Source: Xestospongia muta (lineage: Eukaryota; Porifera; Demospongiae; Haplosclerida; Petrosiidae). Taken from it: a stretch of 64,000 nucleotides of DNA. Location of the stretch: assembly GCA_963693285.1 (NCBI GenBank), contig OY848918.1, positions 8,869,156 through 8,933,155 of the forward strand. The letters run 5' to 3'. Positions 33,800-45,087 of the stretch are shown here, piece after piece. The notes below the pieces were generated by a model that was given only the letters and a program-made list of their open reading frames with translations, was not told where the DNA came from and ran no database searches. A program made the position numbers and the translations under genes. Positions within the stretch are counted from its first letter, which is position 1. The number at the start of each line of letters is the position of its first letter.

Positions 33800-35385
33800 C
33801 ATTATAAAAAGGTTTGTAAATGAACATAAAGTGACCATAAGTTAGTTTTAACAGTGATAGTAATCAAAACAGTAGTGTTTACTAAAATTATGTTTTTGCT
33901 ACTTGTAACCTTATAACCATATATTGGTTAAATCAACAAATCAGTGTATACAAGAAATTAATATATGTTTAGTGTTATGAATTGACTACAAATTGTTGAT
34001 ATAATTTATAATTGTTTCAATTTACAGAATTACCCATAAAGCCAAAGATAGTTGGAGTTACTTTAAATAGCAACAGTTCAATTGCAGTAGAATTTCAAGT
34101 AAGCAAAGGAAAGAATTAATTTGAAAATATTCTCATTAGTTTGCTGAGAGTCATTGTCCTAACTTACAACAAAACTCAATTCAGTTTTTGCTCACTGGAG
34201 CTGGAGATAACATGAACATGAATACCTCAAATATTTTTTCCTGGGAAGATATAACATTAAAAAATGAAACATACCAAATAATATGGAGAGTACAACTTCA
34301 AAAAGAATTTATGTACTATTTGAATATAATAGCACAAAATTCTTTAGGAGTGACAATTTCTGAAGCATTTCAAATTAGTAAGTAAAATCATTTCTTATTA
34401 TATTAATATGTATATGGTATATATCTCATTTCAAAGGTACATTTGAAGTTAAAGACATAAATATCACTAGAAATGGAACATACATGTGTTTGACATGTGT
34501 CTATCAACAGTCATCTAATACTGGATGTATTGTACTGGTCATCTCACCAGTATCATCTACTATATTATTAGATGTAACTATTGATAGATGTCTATCTCCC
34601 TCAGTAAATGGAACATACATGTTATATGGATATGATAAGAGAGATAATGGAGAGAGAAGTTTAAAATATGCAGTTATAAAGGAATTTGTTGTGGACTGGA
34701 GTATTTCAGAAAATCAAATTTTCTGTTCATCACCCTTAACTGGAATAACATATATTAGTTCTGTTGCTGAAACATCAAATACTGGTGTCAACTTGTGTAT
34801 GAGTAATACACTGACTACTTCTTCACAAAGTTAGCATAATAAATAAGACCAAACTATAAGTATTACATTATTATTTTATTACAGCACAAGGACTAGATAG
34901 TGTAATTTTAGGAGTGTTTTTTGGTTTAGCGGTGCTAGCGTTTCTTGTTGTTTTAACATTATTGATAGTACTACTCCTCAGAAATAAGAAAAGGAAAGGT
35001 AAAATACTAAGGCTTATTTGAACTAGATGTTGGTATATAATTTGTATACAATGTCCTATCACTAACTTATTTGAAGTTTTAATCCAGTTTACTCACAATG
35101 ATCTTTTGATTGAATATATCAGGAGCACATGTAACACATTTTTCTTTTATACTATAGTAGTCTTGTTGGGTGAAAACTAAGTGTTCTGTGATTGAATCAA
35201 ATTGCCAGAAATATAGAACTAATCCCATTCAGATAATACATTTAAAACATTTTCATTGACCAAAAAAAAGCACTCATCATATTTCCTTTGTTAGTTTCCA
35301 GTCTGACATCAATGTAATTACAATTGATTAAAATCTAATTTTATATTCATGTGATGAACATCAAACAAACTGTTAATTTTACATT
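33800..35385 (+). pseudogene. Very recent partial tandem duplicate of the receptor locus
   Basis: 33800-35010 repeats 30851-32061 at an offset of 2949 bp with a single difference that I can see (CTG at 31239 versus TTG at 34188). 35010-35385 repeats 33429-33800. The part corresponding to 32062-33428 is missing. The copy therefore has exons 4-7 (FN3 part, membrane-proximal module, transmembrane helix) but no signal peptide, no Ig domain and no tail exon. It could only act as alternative cassettes if transcribed. Confidence 0.88.
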
Positions 35386-35527
35386 AGAGTGTATGATATA
35401 GGAAAGAATTATATTACATATACTGATCTCATGATCAAACTGACCAATCAGATCTATTTAATAGTGACCTGCTTATATAACACTACACACTAACCAATAT
35501 AACCTCAATCAGTTTAGTCGGAAGCAA

Positions 35528-37430
35528 TGAACTCAGTTATAGTGCTGTGTTTACTCTTAAGCTTAGGACTTGTCATTTCAGAATTATCTTTTATTGTACT
35601 TGTTGATGACAAGACAGATGCTATAACAACTGCTGTTAATGATGCTATATACAAACTACTGCCAGTATAGACAAGACTCTAAATTACTCTAGTATACTAC
35701 AGACTAAAGTATCGTAAACACTAGTCTGTATTTTAACTTTTATCTTCTACAGTGTCAACTAACCATGGCTCTTGAGTTGTTAAAGAATGAGCTAGAAGGA
35801 AACAATTCATTCTTGACTGTGGCCATCATTGATGTTGGATGTCCATTGGAATAAAGCACCTCTGTAATTATCTTAATATTCCTCTGGTATCTACCATACA
35901 TAGAATATTATCTTTCTAAATTTTATTTAGATATCAGCATCTATTTCATCAAGTATTTTGTCAAGCCATTCAATATTTTTTTGAACAGTACCATCTAATG
36001 ATCATATAGCATTAGCTTTGGTTACTGTAATACAACAATATGGATGGTCTGAAGTAACAATTATCAGTGAAATGACTGACTTATACAATAAAATAAGATG
36101 ACGGAAGATGCCAATAAATTATTAAGGTATTATGTCATTTTTAGCAATATGTTAGCACTCTACTTGAAAGTAACATCAGAGATATTAATGTTAATGCTAT
36201 CATATTTGATCAAAGAATGGAATTTGATAACAATTGGAAGAGGCATTTGTAAGAAAAATATTACACTTAGGGAGATTTTTAATGTAATTTTATTGTGATA
36301 GAGAGGCCAGCCACATATCTTTATACTCAACACTGGAGAAAAACAATCTCTGAAGTTTTTATATCAAGTAAGTTGTAGTTATAATGTTCACAATATTGAT
36401 CTATATTTTAATTGAATGAATAGCTATATTGTCGTTACTTAAAATTTTAGGGTTACTCTCAAAATCGTTATTATCCTAACTATGAATGGATACTACTTGG
36501 TTCATATTTTGATCAGTGGGTGGAATATGAGGAATACTTAGACCATATCAACTGCTCGTTATCCAGTTTAACTACAACACTTAACAGAGCACTTGTACTG
36601 TTACCCTTCCCTGATGACTTGGTCCAAGTAAGTAAGTGTGTTCTATTATCATTTTTTATACTCAGTAGATATTTCCTGTTGAATTGATACAAACAACAGA
36701 CTATTTACAAGATGCTATAACTTGAATTGCATTGGCTCTAGACTGTTTCTTTAGTTGTCATAACATATCACAGAATGAGGTTTATTCTCAAATTGAATTC
36801 TACCAAGATATGGCAATTCAACATTTCATAACCAATACTTCCTTTGTTAGTAAAACGGTGTGTGCTAATTATATAATTATATAATATAATCAGTTAGAAG
36901 ATATCATTCTTATATAGGGGTATGTGGAAATAAGTGCATATGGCAACAGGAGAAGTAGAACTACACTTGTTCTTCAATATCAGCAGTTATCTCATGCACT
37001 ACAACTGATATCAGGATGTGGGTACAGTAAATGATAGCACATACTTATCACATCCTAATTTGACTGTTTGCCAGGTAATCAATATATTTGTTGCATTTTG
37101 TAATAGTATTATTTTCAGATGGCATACCACCTGATGGTCATCCTATTAAAGTAGTCAATTTACTACTTGTGCCAGTGGTGGTATTTGGTTGTATTCTAAT
37201 GGGAATTCTGCTAACCTTTGCAATTGTGTGTTTATGTTTCAATATAATCTTTAGAAAAAGAAAGTTAGTAAATTGTGTTACTTCTCAAGCTTCTCTTTGT
37301 GGATAGAAATGTTAAACTCACAAATCCCAATTTGAATTACATTATGATCTGTGGAACATTTGCACTGATTTATAGTGCTATTCCAATTGTTACTTACTCT
37401 ATTGCCACACAGAGTTTCAAATGCAATGTA
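35528..37430 (+). pseudogene. Class C GPCR (GABA-B receptor-like), broken
   Basis: Starts with a signal peptide (MNSVIVLCLLLSLGLVIS), then fragments of the ANF/Venus-flytrap domain: TMALELLKNELEG, AIIDVGCP, ALALVTVIQQYGWSEVTIIS, and YYPNYEWILLGSYFDQW. These are followed by DGIPPDGHPIKV and a first transmembrane helix with the class C signature FNIIFRKRKLV, then LTNPNLNYIM. All are in GABA-B receptor order. A stop follows AINDAIYKLLPV, the frame is lost at SIFF/TVPSND, and homology ends at the second transmembrane segment. The remaining five helices are absent. A TATA-like CTTATATAACAC lies near 35472. Confidence 0.8.
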
Positions 37431-37504
37431 AGAAAATGACATATATTTACAATAACTGAAATAATGTTATTTGATGTTTTTATGTCCAGTCTATATAAGT
37501 GTCA

Positions 37505-39017
37505 ATGAAAGTATTAGTAACTGTATTAGTAACTGTCCACCAGATTCAGATAAGTGATTTAACATGCTATAATTCATTTATTGACAATATTCTAGGTATC
37601 TACCTGATGTTCAATGGAGATTGTTATCCTAATGGCTCATACATCAATCATATTTACATAACAAAAGATTATGATAATTATTCTTCTCTGAAGTGTGCAT
37701 TACCTAATACTACTTTGTCTGGAGGAGAGTGGGTTGACCCTAATGGAAACCCTCTTAGTTCTAATACTAATCCTCTTCATTGTAACAAAACTATTAATCC
37801 AGCTAGCATCAGTCTATACAGACCTAATGGTGGTATAACATTTGTTGAAGCTGTTCCAAATAATAATTTTTACAAGTGTTGTCTACCCACTAGTTGTTTT
37901 GATCCTACTACCAACATGATCAATGTTAATATATTCTGTAAGTTATATTTCATTGTACTAGTACACACTGTCATTTGTTACTGATCTACTGTAGTACATG
38001 TAGAGATCATAGGACACAATGTTATTGAACTTCCTTCTGATATGACAGTTGTACCACAACAATACACAGTTCAGTGTATTCTAACTGGAATTAAAAGACA
38101 CTTCAGGTGGTATTATGTATATAATAGTCAGAGTATTGAATTTGATTGTTCATCATCAACTATTGGATACAGTTGTATTAATGAAAGTCATATCATTTAC
38201 AATAATAACAATACAATATCTCGTACTATTAATATGACATGGAATGAAGAGGAGATCAATAGTGGAATATTTAGTCAATCAAACAACAATGGTGATCATA
38301 AATATAGGTGTTATGAAAAAGTTGACAATGTCATAAGAAATCGTTATCTTACAGTAACTGGCAAGTATTACTATAGTTACATGATGTCATATATAAACCT
38401 ATCAGCTCTAGGATTTACTCCCTCTCCTCCTATTCTGGTCAATAAGACATCTACTACTATCTCTGTCAGTTGGACACCTGTTCCATCTGATGCTGATGGA
38501 TATGTAGTCAATGCCACTAGTAACACACACACTGTGACACAACAGGTGAAGGGAGGTAGTCAGAATGTGATGACACTAAAAGGACTAATACCAACAAAAA
38601 CTTATAACACCACAATCAGAGCATATCAAGATATACTGGGACCTGCTAGTAATACAACTAATGTGCAGACATTATTTTCAGGTATTTATATTACAGAGAT
38701 TATTTTTATTTTTGCTTCGTAATTTAGTTATTTTATCAGTAAATTGGGTATTTATCTCATCCCTTATCGAACTTCAAAACACTCAATATCATATAAATTG
38801 TATCACAACTACTGTCAATGGTACTACTGATGTTTACTGGTTAGTGAATGGAGTAATGAAGTACAACTCAATGTATACATTAATTGATTCTGATCTCCTC
38901 ATATAAAACAACACACTACTGGTATATCCTGATCCACTGGGAGTGTCAGTTAATATTATCTGTATAGCAATGTGTAAAGGAGTGAAGTACAGTGACACTG
39001 TGATATTACAAGGTATA
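37505..39017 (+). pseudogene. Ig-Ig-FN3-Ig receptor-type gene, interrupted
   Basis: A TATA-like TCTATATAAG (37490s) precedes an ATG at 37505. Exons then code a first Ig-like domain (SLKCALPNTTLSGGEWVD ... FYKCCLP), a second (YTVQCILTGIKRHFRWYY ... HKYRCYEK) and an FN3 domain (SPPILVNKTSTTISVSWTPV ... TYNTTIRAYQ). A third Ig-like domain follows (YHINCITTT ... VYWLVNG ... NIICIAMC). A TAA interrupts the third Ig domain after DSDLLI, and no transmembrane exon follows before 39.5 kb. The first two and a half domains are clean, so a shortened secreted product is possible. I rate it as a probable pseudogene. Confidence 0.55.
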
Positions 39018-39480
39018 TAGCTATTCATCTGATATTATATACTAATTTATAAATTATTTGTAGACGGTATAAATCTTTTTGAAGCTATTTATTTACATTA
39101 TTTGTGCGACAATGTTTCATTTAGTGTTGTCTCAGCTTACCAGACAAAGAAGGATTTTCTTGTAACTGTTTTTTCACCATCCTTTATTTTATAAAACATT
39201 CAATATTGAAGCAAAGCAAAGAAAGATAACAAATGAATCCATTAACAAAAGTAAAAAATATGTATGACTTAAAAATTAACATATATAAATTTTTGTCAAT
39301 GATAATTATTATTATCATAATTAATGCTTGTATGTATGTATGAATATTGTGAAACATTGACTTGTAACTCATGTAACCATTTGTGTATATGTCACAATTT
39401 GGAGCAACTTGTAACTAGGGACATCCCCTTTTCAACGTAAACACATTTTCATACATGTGCACTATTTCAGGAAGTCCCCT
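39018..39480. other. AT-rich spacer without recognised content
   Basis: It contains ATTATTATCAT runs and minus-strand open frames of low complexity only. I see no gene. Confidence 0.5.
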
Positions 39481-39489
39481 TGAGGTAGG

Positions 39490-40340
39490 TGGTTCATAAA
39501 TTGATTTGTTGAACTTTCTGATTAATATTGGTGAACTCATAGAGATCATCAACAGAAGCATTATCATCTGTTTGTATAACTAGTAAAGCATACATTGGCT
39601 ATGAAGTATAACTGATTTTCTACGCCTTCTCTTGCACAATAGTAACTTAATAGTCATACGTGATATGATAACAATCAAAATTGTTGTTGTTAATGCAAAT
39701 AAACATCCAAAAATAACAGTAAGTGTCTCTGTAAACAAATAAGTATTATTATAAAGACATCAAATATAATAGTCTAACCTCTTGACACCATAAAATTATT
39801 AGATGGATGCATATAATTGAATGTTAAACTAGATATGACACATGAAGGTAATAATATAGTTATATGCTAATAGAGTTATACACTTACTGATTTGATATGG
39901 TTCTGTTATTGTTGATCCTAATGAATTAGTCTCAAATTATATATGGTTTCCTTTTCAAATTAGTTTTCAATCTACTTCATTTATAAGTGAGGGATTATTC
40001 CAAGGGATTAGCTCAGATGTTTCCAGCTGATTATTCTCAGATAAAAGTAACTGAAGTGTGTAAGGAAATAGACTAGAGCATATTTCTCTAACAATCTTAA
40101 GTTGCCATATATGAGAATTATAATGTAAAATGTTAACAATAATATATTATACTTTACCTGATATTGAACTGATATATTTTCCTTCTGCTGCAATACAAAA
40201 ATAACCTGTAATCTTCCTTGTAGTCCTATTCCATATCAAAAAATAATGCAACAGTAATGAAACAATTATTATTTTCATACACTCATACATATCAGCTACA
40301 ACAGATCCAGACTAGTTACAACCAGCATAGATATAAACAC
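39490..40340 (-). pseudogene. Decayed Ig-type membrane receptor on the minus strand
   Basis: Minus-strand pieces in order: an Ig-like end (TTRKITGYFCIAAEGKYISS) closing at a donor near 40158; a short block with ENNQLETSELIPWNNPS; a transmembrane exon (TLTVIFGCLFALTTTILIVI, then SRMTIKLLLCKRRRR) near 39630-39730; and a tail with DDLYEFTNINQ. A stop and frame change separate the basic stretch from the tail. Upstream exons are missing. Confidence 0.5.
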
Positions 40341-40423
40341 TTTGAGGTGAGAGTGAAGTTATATAAAGAACAAGGAATGGAATTATTCTCTACATATTTA
40401 TAGACGTTATTTTTCCCTGTTAG

Positions 40424-40606
40424 GAAGGAGTGTGACTTCAGTAGTCATGTGGTAAGGATTCTAATGAAGGAGTGTGACTTGAATAGTCATGTGCTAAGAA
40501 TTCTGATGGAGTTTGATTTCAATAGTCATGTGCTAAGGTTTCTAATGAAGGAGTGTGACTTCAATACTCAGGTGTTAAGGATTCTAATTAAAGAATGTGA
40601 CTTTGA
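40424..40606. repeat. Minisatellite A array, about 4 copies
   Basis: Right-hand border of the receptor block. The unit order (GTGACTTGAATAG, then GAGTTTGATTTC, then CAATACTCAGG) matches the right ends of the 6.4 kb and 24.6 kb arrays. Confidence 0.92.
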
Positions 40607-40607
40607 G

Positions 40608-40787
40608 GGATATTCCGAAACTACACCTTCAGTATCATGTTGTTCATATGAAGCTCCTGATGTTTGTACAGGATATGAACCAGCTCCATGTTGTGAACGA
40701 CACTGTGTTTCCAGTACTAATTCAATGTATTGTATTGGTGTTGATCTAATCACTATACTCCTATTGTTATGTATTGTAGTGGTATAA
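40608..40787 (+). pseudogene. Detached last exon of the DBH-like gene, in frame with minisatellite A
   Basis: Intact copy of the Cys-rich module and hydrophobic tail (ITILLLLCIVVV, stop at 40785-40787). It is read continuously from the repeats (start 40449). No upstream exons. Confidence 0.8.
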
Positions 40788-41505
40788 ATCTCTGACATTG
40801 TTAGATCTGCTATGTAGGACATTTATACAAACAACATTAGCAATTAAATATTTAATTAAAAATGTAAAACTATCTTATATAATATTGCCATAAATATACT
40901 TTCATGTTCTTCCAGGTTTATAGTATTGTTATAGTTTAATAATAGCTATGATTGTATAACCTAACATAAAATCCCAGTATTTTTTAATTATTCAATATTT
41001 GAACTTCAGTCCATGTATGGTAATTCTTCTCTTAGTATAGTTAAGACTAGTCTGGTTGTCGTGATCAATTCCTCAGTAAAGTGAGAACAACTAATGGGAG
41101 AGTTTTGGTAAAAACAAGCTTGACACCTGCTACTGTACCCAAAATTATATAACACCACTAAATTGTCTGGGTGAAGCTGACTACAAGAAAACATAGCACT
41201 AACCACAGGGTAGGCTATTAAAGGGGAAAGGACTAAAGGGGAACTGACTTGGGTTTGTAAAGGATAAGATATAAAATTAGGTCTGAACTTGATTTGAGAA
41301 ATTCTGGTTTGATTTCTGTTTGACATATGTTACAGCCTTGTATACATGTTTATTAAAATAATTGTCACAATAAAAATAGTTACAAAAATTTAAGTATTAA
41401 TTTCATTTTTAAACTGAACAAAATATTCTAAAAGAATGAAAAATCCAAATTATAATGTGTGCATAATTTGTAAGAACAAACATTTTTGGTTTAATAGTCC
41501 ATATG
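40788..41505. other. Convergent spacer before FReD9
   Basis: DBH exon flank and the FReD 3' block (about 40990-41330). The block has the longest minus-strand open frame of all copies (106 codons, ending HFTEELITTTRLVLTILREE) but no start, domain or splice context I can support. Confidence 0.55.
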
Positions 41506-42333
41506 TCACTTTTTTCGCTTAACTTTCATTTCCGTGAAGCTTAAAGAATAATAGTTCTTTTTCCAATGATACCAGATCACACCATCAGCATAGGAAGTAT
41601 GAACACCACTCAAATATAAACCATTTAAATTAGAACTGTGACATTTTATATACCACCATCCTCCTTTGTAGTGTACAGCACAATTACCATTGTTATATAT
41701 ATCATTATCACGATCTTTTGTTGTAAATTTCTGCCCATTATGTGTTTGAAGACTATCTCCAGCATCTCCACTATATCCACCTACTTTTAGCTTGTACATT
41801 GTGTCAGAGTCCCCTACATCAAATATGGAATATTTAGCATATTTTTTATTACCACTAAAATCATGGAGGTCAACACGTAGAGTGGTATTGAGAGTAGTGA
41901 GATGATGAATTTTGTTAAGACCTAACCAAAACTCTCCATCAAGGTCCCCAAATCCACTAAGGTAATCACTCCAGCCACGATAGAAGTTTACAGTACCATC
42001 CATTCTCCTCTGGAAGACAGTCCAGCCACCACCATCAGTCTCCATGTCACAATAGACCTAAATAGATTATGTTTTAAGTCATTTAATTATAATAGAGTAC
42101 CTTAAAAGCAGGTAGATGATCAGGTTTGATAGTATATATACCATTACATGTGTGACCTTGTTCATAATAGTCTTGACAGTCACGAGAAACTATACAACCT
42201 GAAAAGACACATTACGTGATATCTATATTGCATCAAACTACATACCTTTATCATCTTTATCTCCTGGTGTAAGACAGGATATAACAAGAGTGATATAACA
42301 TGCAAAGAATGCCAAATACAGTAGGTACTTCAT
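41506..42333 (-). CDS. FReD9: secreted fibrinogen-related protein, close to FReD7
   Basis: Exons 42246-42333, 42101-42198 and 41506-42057, giving 245 residues beginning MKYLLYLAFFACYITLVISC. Pocket residues (SGVHTSY, VIWYHWKKNYYS) equal those of FReD7. Differences include QTHNG, WWYIKCH, KLKVGG and NKKYAK. The first-exon donor is intact here (GTATGT), so this is the functional member of the pair. It lacks the extra cysteine pair. Confidence 0.88.
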
Positions 42334-42391
42334 ATTGTTGTCTCATACAGCTTGTATCTGTTAAAATGATAAATGCCTGACAGTGGCCATC

Positions 42392-42401
42392 CCTTTATAT
42401 A
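42392..42401 (-). promoter_or_regulatory. TATA box of FReD9
   Basis: TATATAAAGG on the minus strand, 59 bp upstream of the ATG. Confidence 0.75.
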
Positions 42402-42661
42402 GTTTACGTGAACAGTTACTATATAAACTTTGGGAGAAAATCTCATACCCACTCACTGTGTCTGGGTATTGGACTAATGTAATAACAGACTATTCATGCA
42501 TATGCAAAAGAACATATTGTTACAAAGTTTGGGTTGTAATAGTCTTTGTTATGTATACCAAATTTATATTAATGTTGTTATAGGCTATCAAAGTGTAAAA
42601 TAACTATCCATTTACTTGTGTTGGAGTAGATTAATTGTCTACAACAAATCTTTTAAGCAAA

Positions 42662-42790
42662 ACCTTGTGAGTATAACCTTTACATACACAGAACTTTAAC
42701 AAAACATTGTGAGTATAACCTTTACATACACAGAACTTTAACAAAACATTGTGAGTATAACCTTTACATACACAGAACTTGTGAGTAGAA
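42662..42790. repeat. Minisatellite B array, about 3 copies
   Basis: Three 42-43 bp units at the position of the ten-unit array upstream of FReD4. The last is cut short before GTGAGTAGAACC. Confidence 0.92.
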
Positions 42791-44831
42791 CCAGGTCAGG
42801 GGATACCATAACTAGTATATGTAATGGCTGTTTTCATGCTATGTCAAGTTATATTTATAATATAAATTGAAGTTCACAACAATTACATATATGTAGATAC
42901 TATTATTCAATTTAATATCAGATTATGCATTACTCAATTTACTGAGAGTAATATCTGCAATATCTACCATATTGACAAATACCATCAATCAAGACTACAA
43001 ATGTTAAAGTCACTTAATAGGGCTCTTATATGAGTGTAATGTACATAGTATATTTATAAGAGTGTGTGTAATTAGTAGCTGTAGTGATGCTTTTATTAAA
43101 CAACATGGATTCCATTGTGGGTACCAGTACTTAATATTTCATGCAATTCGTGAGCAATTCCAAACAGGTAATTGTTACAATTTAAATGAAACATGGACTA
43201 TGTCTAAGGTAGATGATCAGGTTTGATATATACAACTACATGAATGTATGACCTTGTTCATAGATAGATGTCCTGATAGTTTTGAGAAATTTCTACAATC
43301 TGAGAAAAAAATGTCACTACATCCAAACAATAAATTGTTTATATATTACTAAAACTAATATTTTGGGTAGTTAACTTACATATACACACAGACACACATG
43401 ACCTCAATCAAATGAGGAGTAACACAAAAGAATTGCCATTCATATTATATAACACCACTAAATTGTCTGGTTGGTGTTATATTGAAAGAGGGTTAAGACT
43501 GATTCTCATCTAACTTATAACACCCAACTTAGAAATATTCTTATTTAAAATTTTAAGTATGAGGTATTGGAAGTCATCATAATAGTATACGTAATATAAT
43601 TTGACTAAACAACAATTTAGGGTAGGTATGAACTATAATAGTTACTTCTTATCCAGTTACTCAACAACTACCATTAGACATTAGTCATAAACACTAGTAC
43701 TGTTTTGATGATATAATGTACCACATGGTTTAAATATTTCTACTTCAAATAGACAAACACCTGAAACAATTTAGACATTGTTTTCAATGATAATGTGATT
43801 TATATACTACATTAATCAGTGACATCATCTTGATTAACAAAGAGTTTAGTCTTACATTGACAAAATGTATCAACTATACATTTAGCATCAGGATATTGAG
43901 AACAAGTTTGATGAGCACAAGATTAATAGGACAGCTAATGGGAATTTTGTTAGCATGCATGTTAATACAAAATGTTGTCATTATAGTCATATACTAGCAT
44001 ATCATTCAGTGTTCATTTGTAAAAGTCTTTGTATACTTGTCTTTGCTCCTATAGTTTAAGTGTGCTTACTACAAACGTTAGTTATACATCCACACCAGAA
44101 CTGTTGTAGTAATGAGTTGAACATTGACCACATGATAGATACAAACACGCACAGTATTAGGATGATTTTAACAACTAGCAAATGATGTCCATTGTATGTG
44201 AACTACTTTTATTACTTGTTTCTATGGTGTAGGATAACACACAACAAGAGTGATATAACACATAATGAATACCAAAAACTGACTACAAATTACAAGAAGC
44301 AACTCTTTATATAATGATGAGCACTAGTTGCTGTTTATTAATTAAGTATGAGGTATAAAGTGTTTTTAATTGTTACGTTTAAGATATATACTGCATGCAG
44401 TTTAAAAAGTAAAATGTTATTTTAACAACTAAATATAATTTATACTTTACATGGATGGATTACTATGGAATCTAAATTTATGTAAATTACTCACTATATA
44501 ATTTGTTGCTTTGTAATAGTCTACCATATAAACAAATTATATAATACATTTTAGGAGTGCATAGTATCATGAAGTATAGATGTGTTCAGGGTCACCAAAT
44601 GAATTAGATCTCATGCTGTCAAATGTACTTTGAGAAACAATTGTGGTTATGACAGTAGAATCAAAGTTATAAACAGAACCCATAAATTGAGCTATTTTTT
44701 CAATATATCTTCTATAATTTGTATACAATTCATCATAATGTAATGAAGAGTATGTTATCAGAATCTTTGATGACATTAGTGATCAGGATTAGTCTTAAGA
44801 GTTTCTAGGTACACTTAGCAGGCTCTCCTCC
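42791..44831. other. Spacer upstream of FReD9, with two FReD relics
   Basis: Recurrent spacer, a relic of exon 2 at about 43205-43300, a unique stretch at about 43550-44150 in which I see nothing, a weaker relic at about 44180-44300 (GGATAACACACAACAAGAGTG), a TATA-like CTTTATATAATG near 44310, a MITE-like half at about 44410-44550, and the minisatellite A leader. Confidence 0.5.
43205..43300 (-). pseudogene. Relic of FReD exon 2
   Basis: AGGTAGATGATCAGGTTTGA is kept exactly, followed by ACCTTGTTCATAGA and TTTTGAGAAATTTC. There is no open frame. Confidence 0.55.
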
Positions 44832-45087
44832 TATGACTTCAATAGTCATGTGCTAAGGATTCTAATTAAGGAGTGTGACTTCAATAGTCATGTGCTAAGG
44901 ATTTTAATAGTGGAGTGTGACTTCAGTAGTCATGTGTTAAGAATTCTAGGAGTGGAGTGTGACTTCAGTAGTTATGTGTTAAGAATTCTAATGAAGGAGT
45001 GTGACTTCAATAGTCATGTGCTAAGGTTTCTAATGAAGGAGTGTGACTTCAATAGTCATGTGTTAAGGATTCTAATAAAGGAGTGTA
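44832..45087. repeat. Minisatellite A array, about 6 copies
   Basis: The array is cut off inside a unit at GGAGTGTAAAACC, where it joins the duplicated promoter of the DBH-like gene 2. The overlap AAAACCAGC suggests joining at microhomology. Confidence 0.93.
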
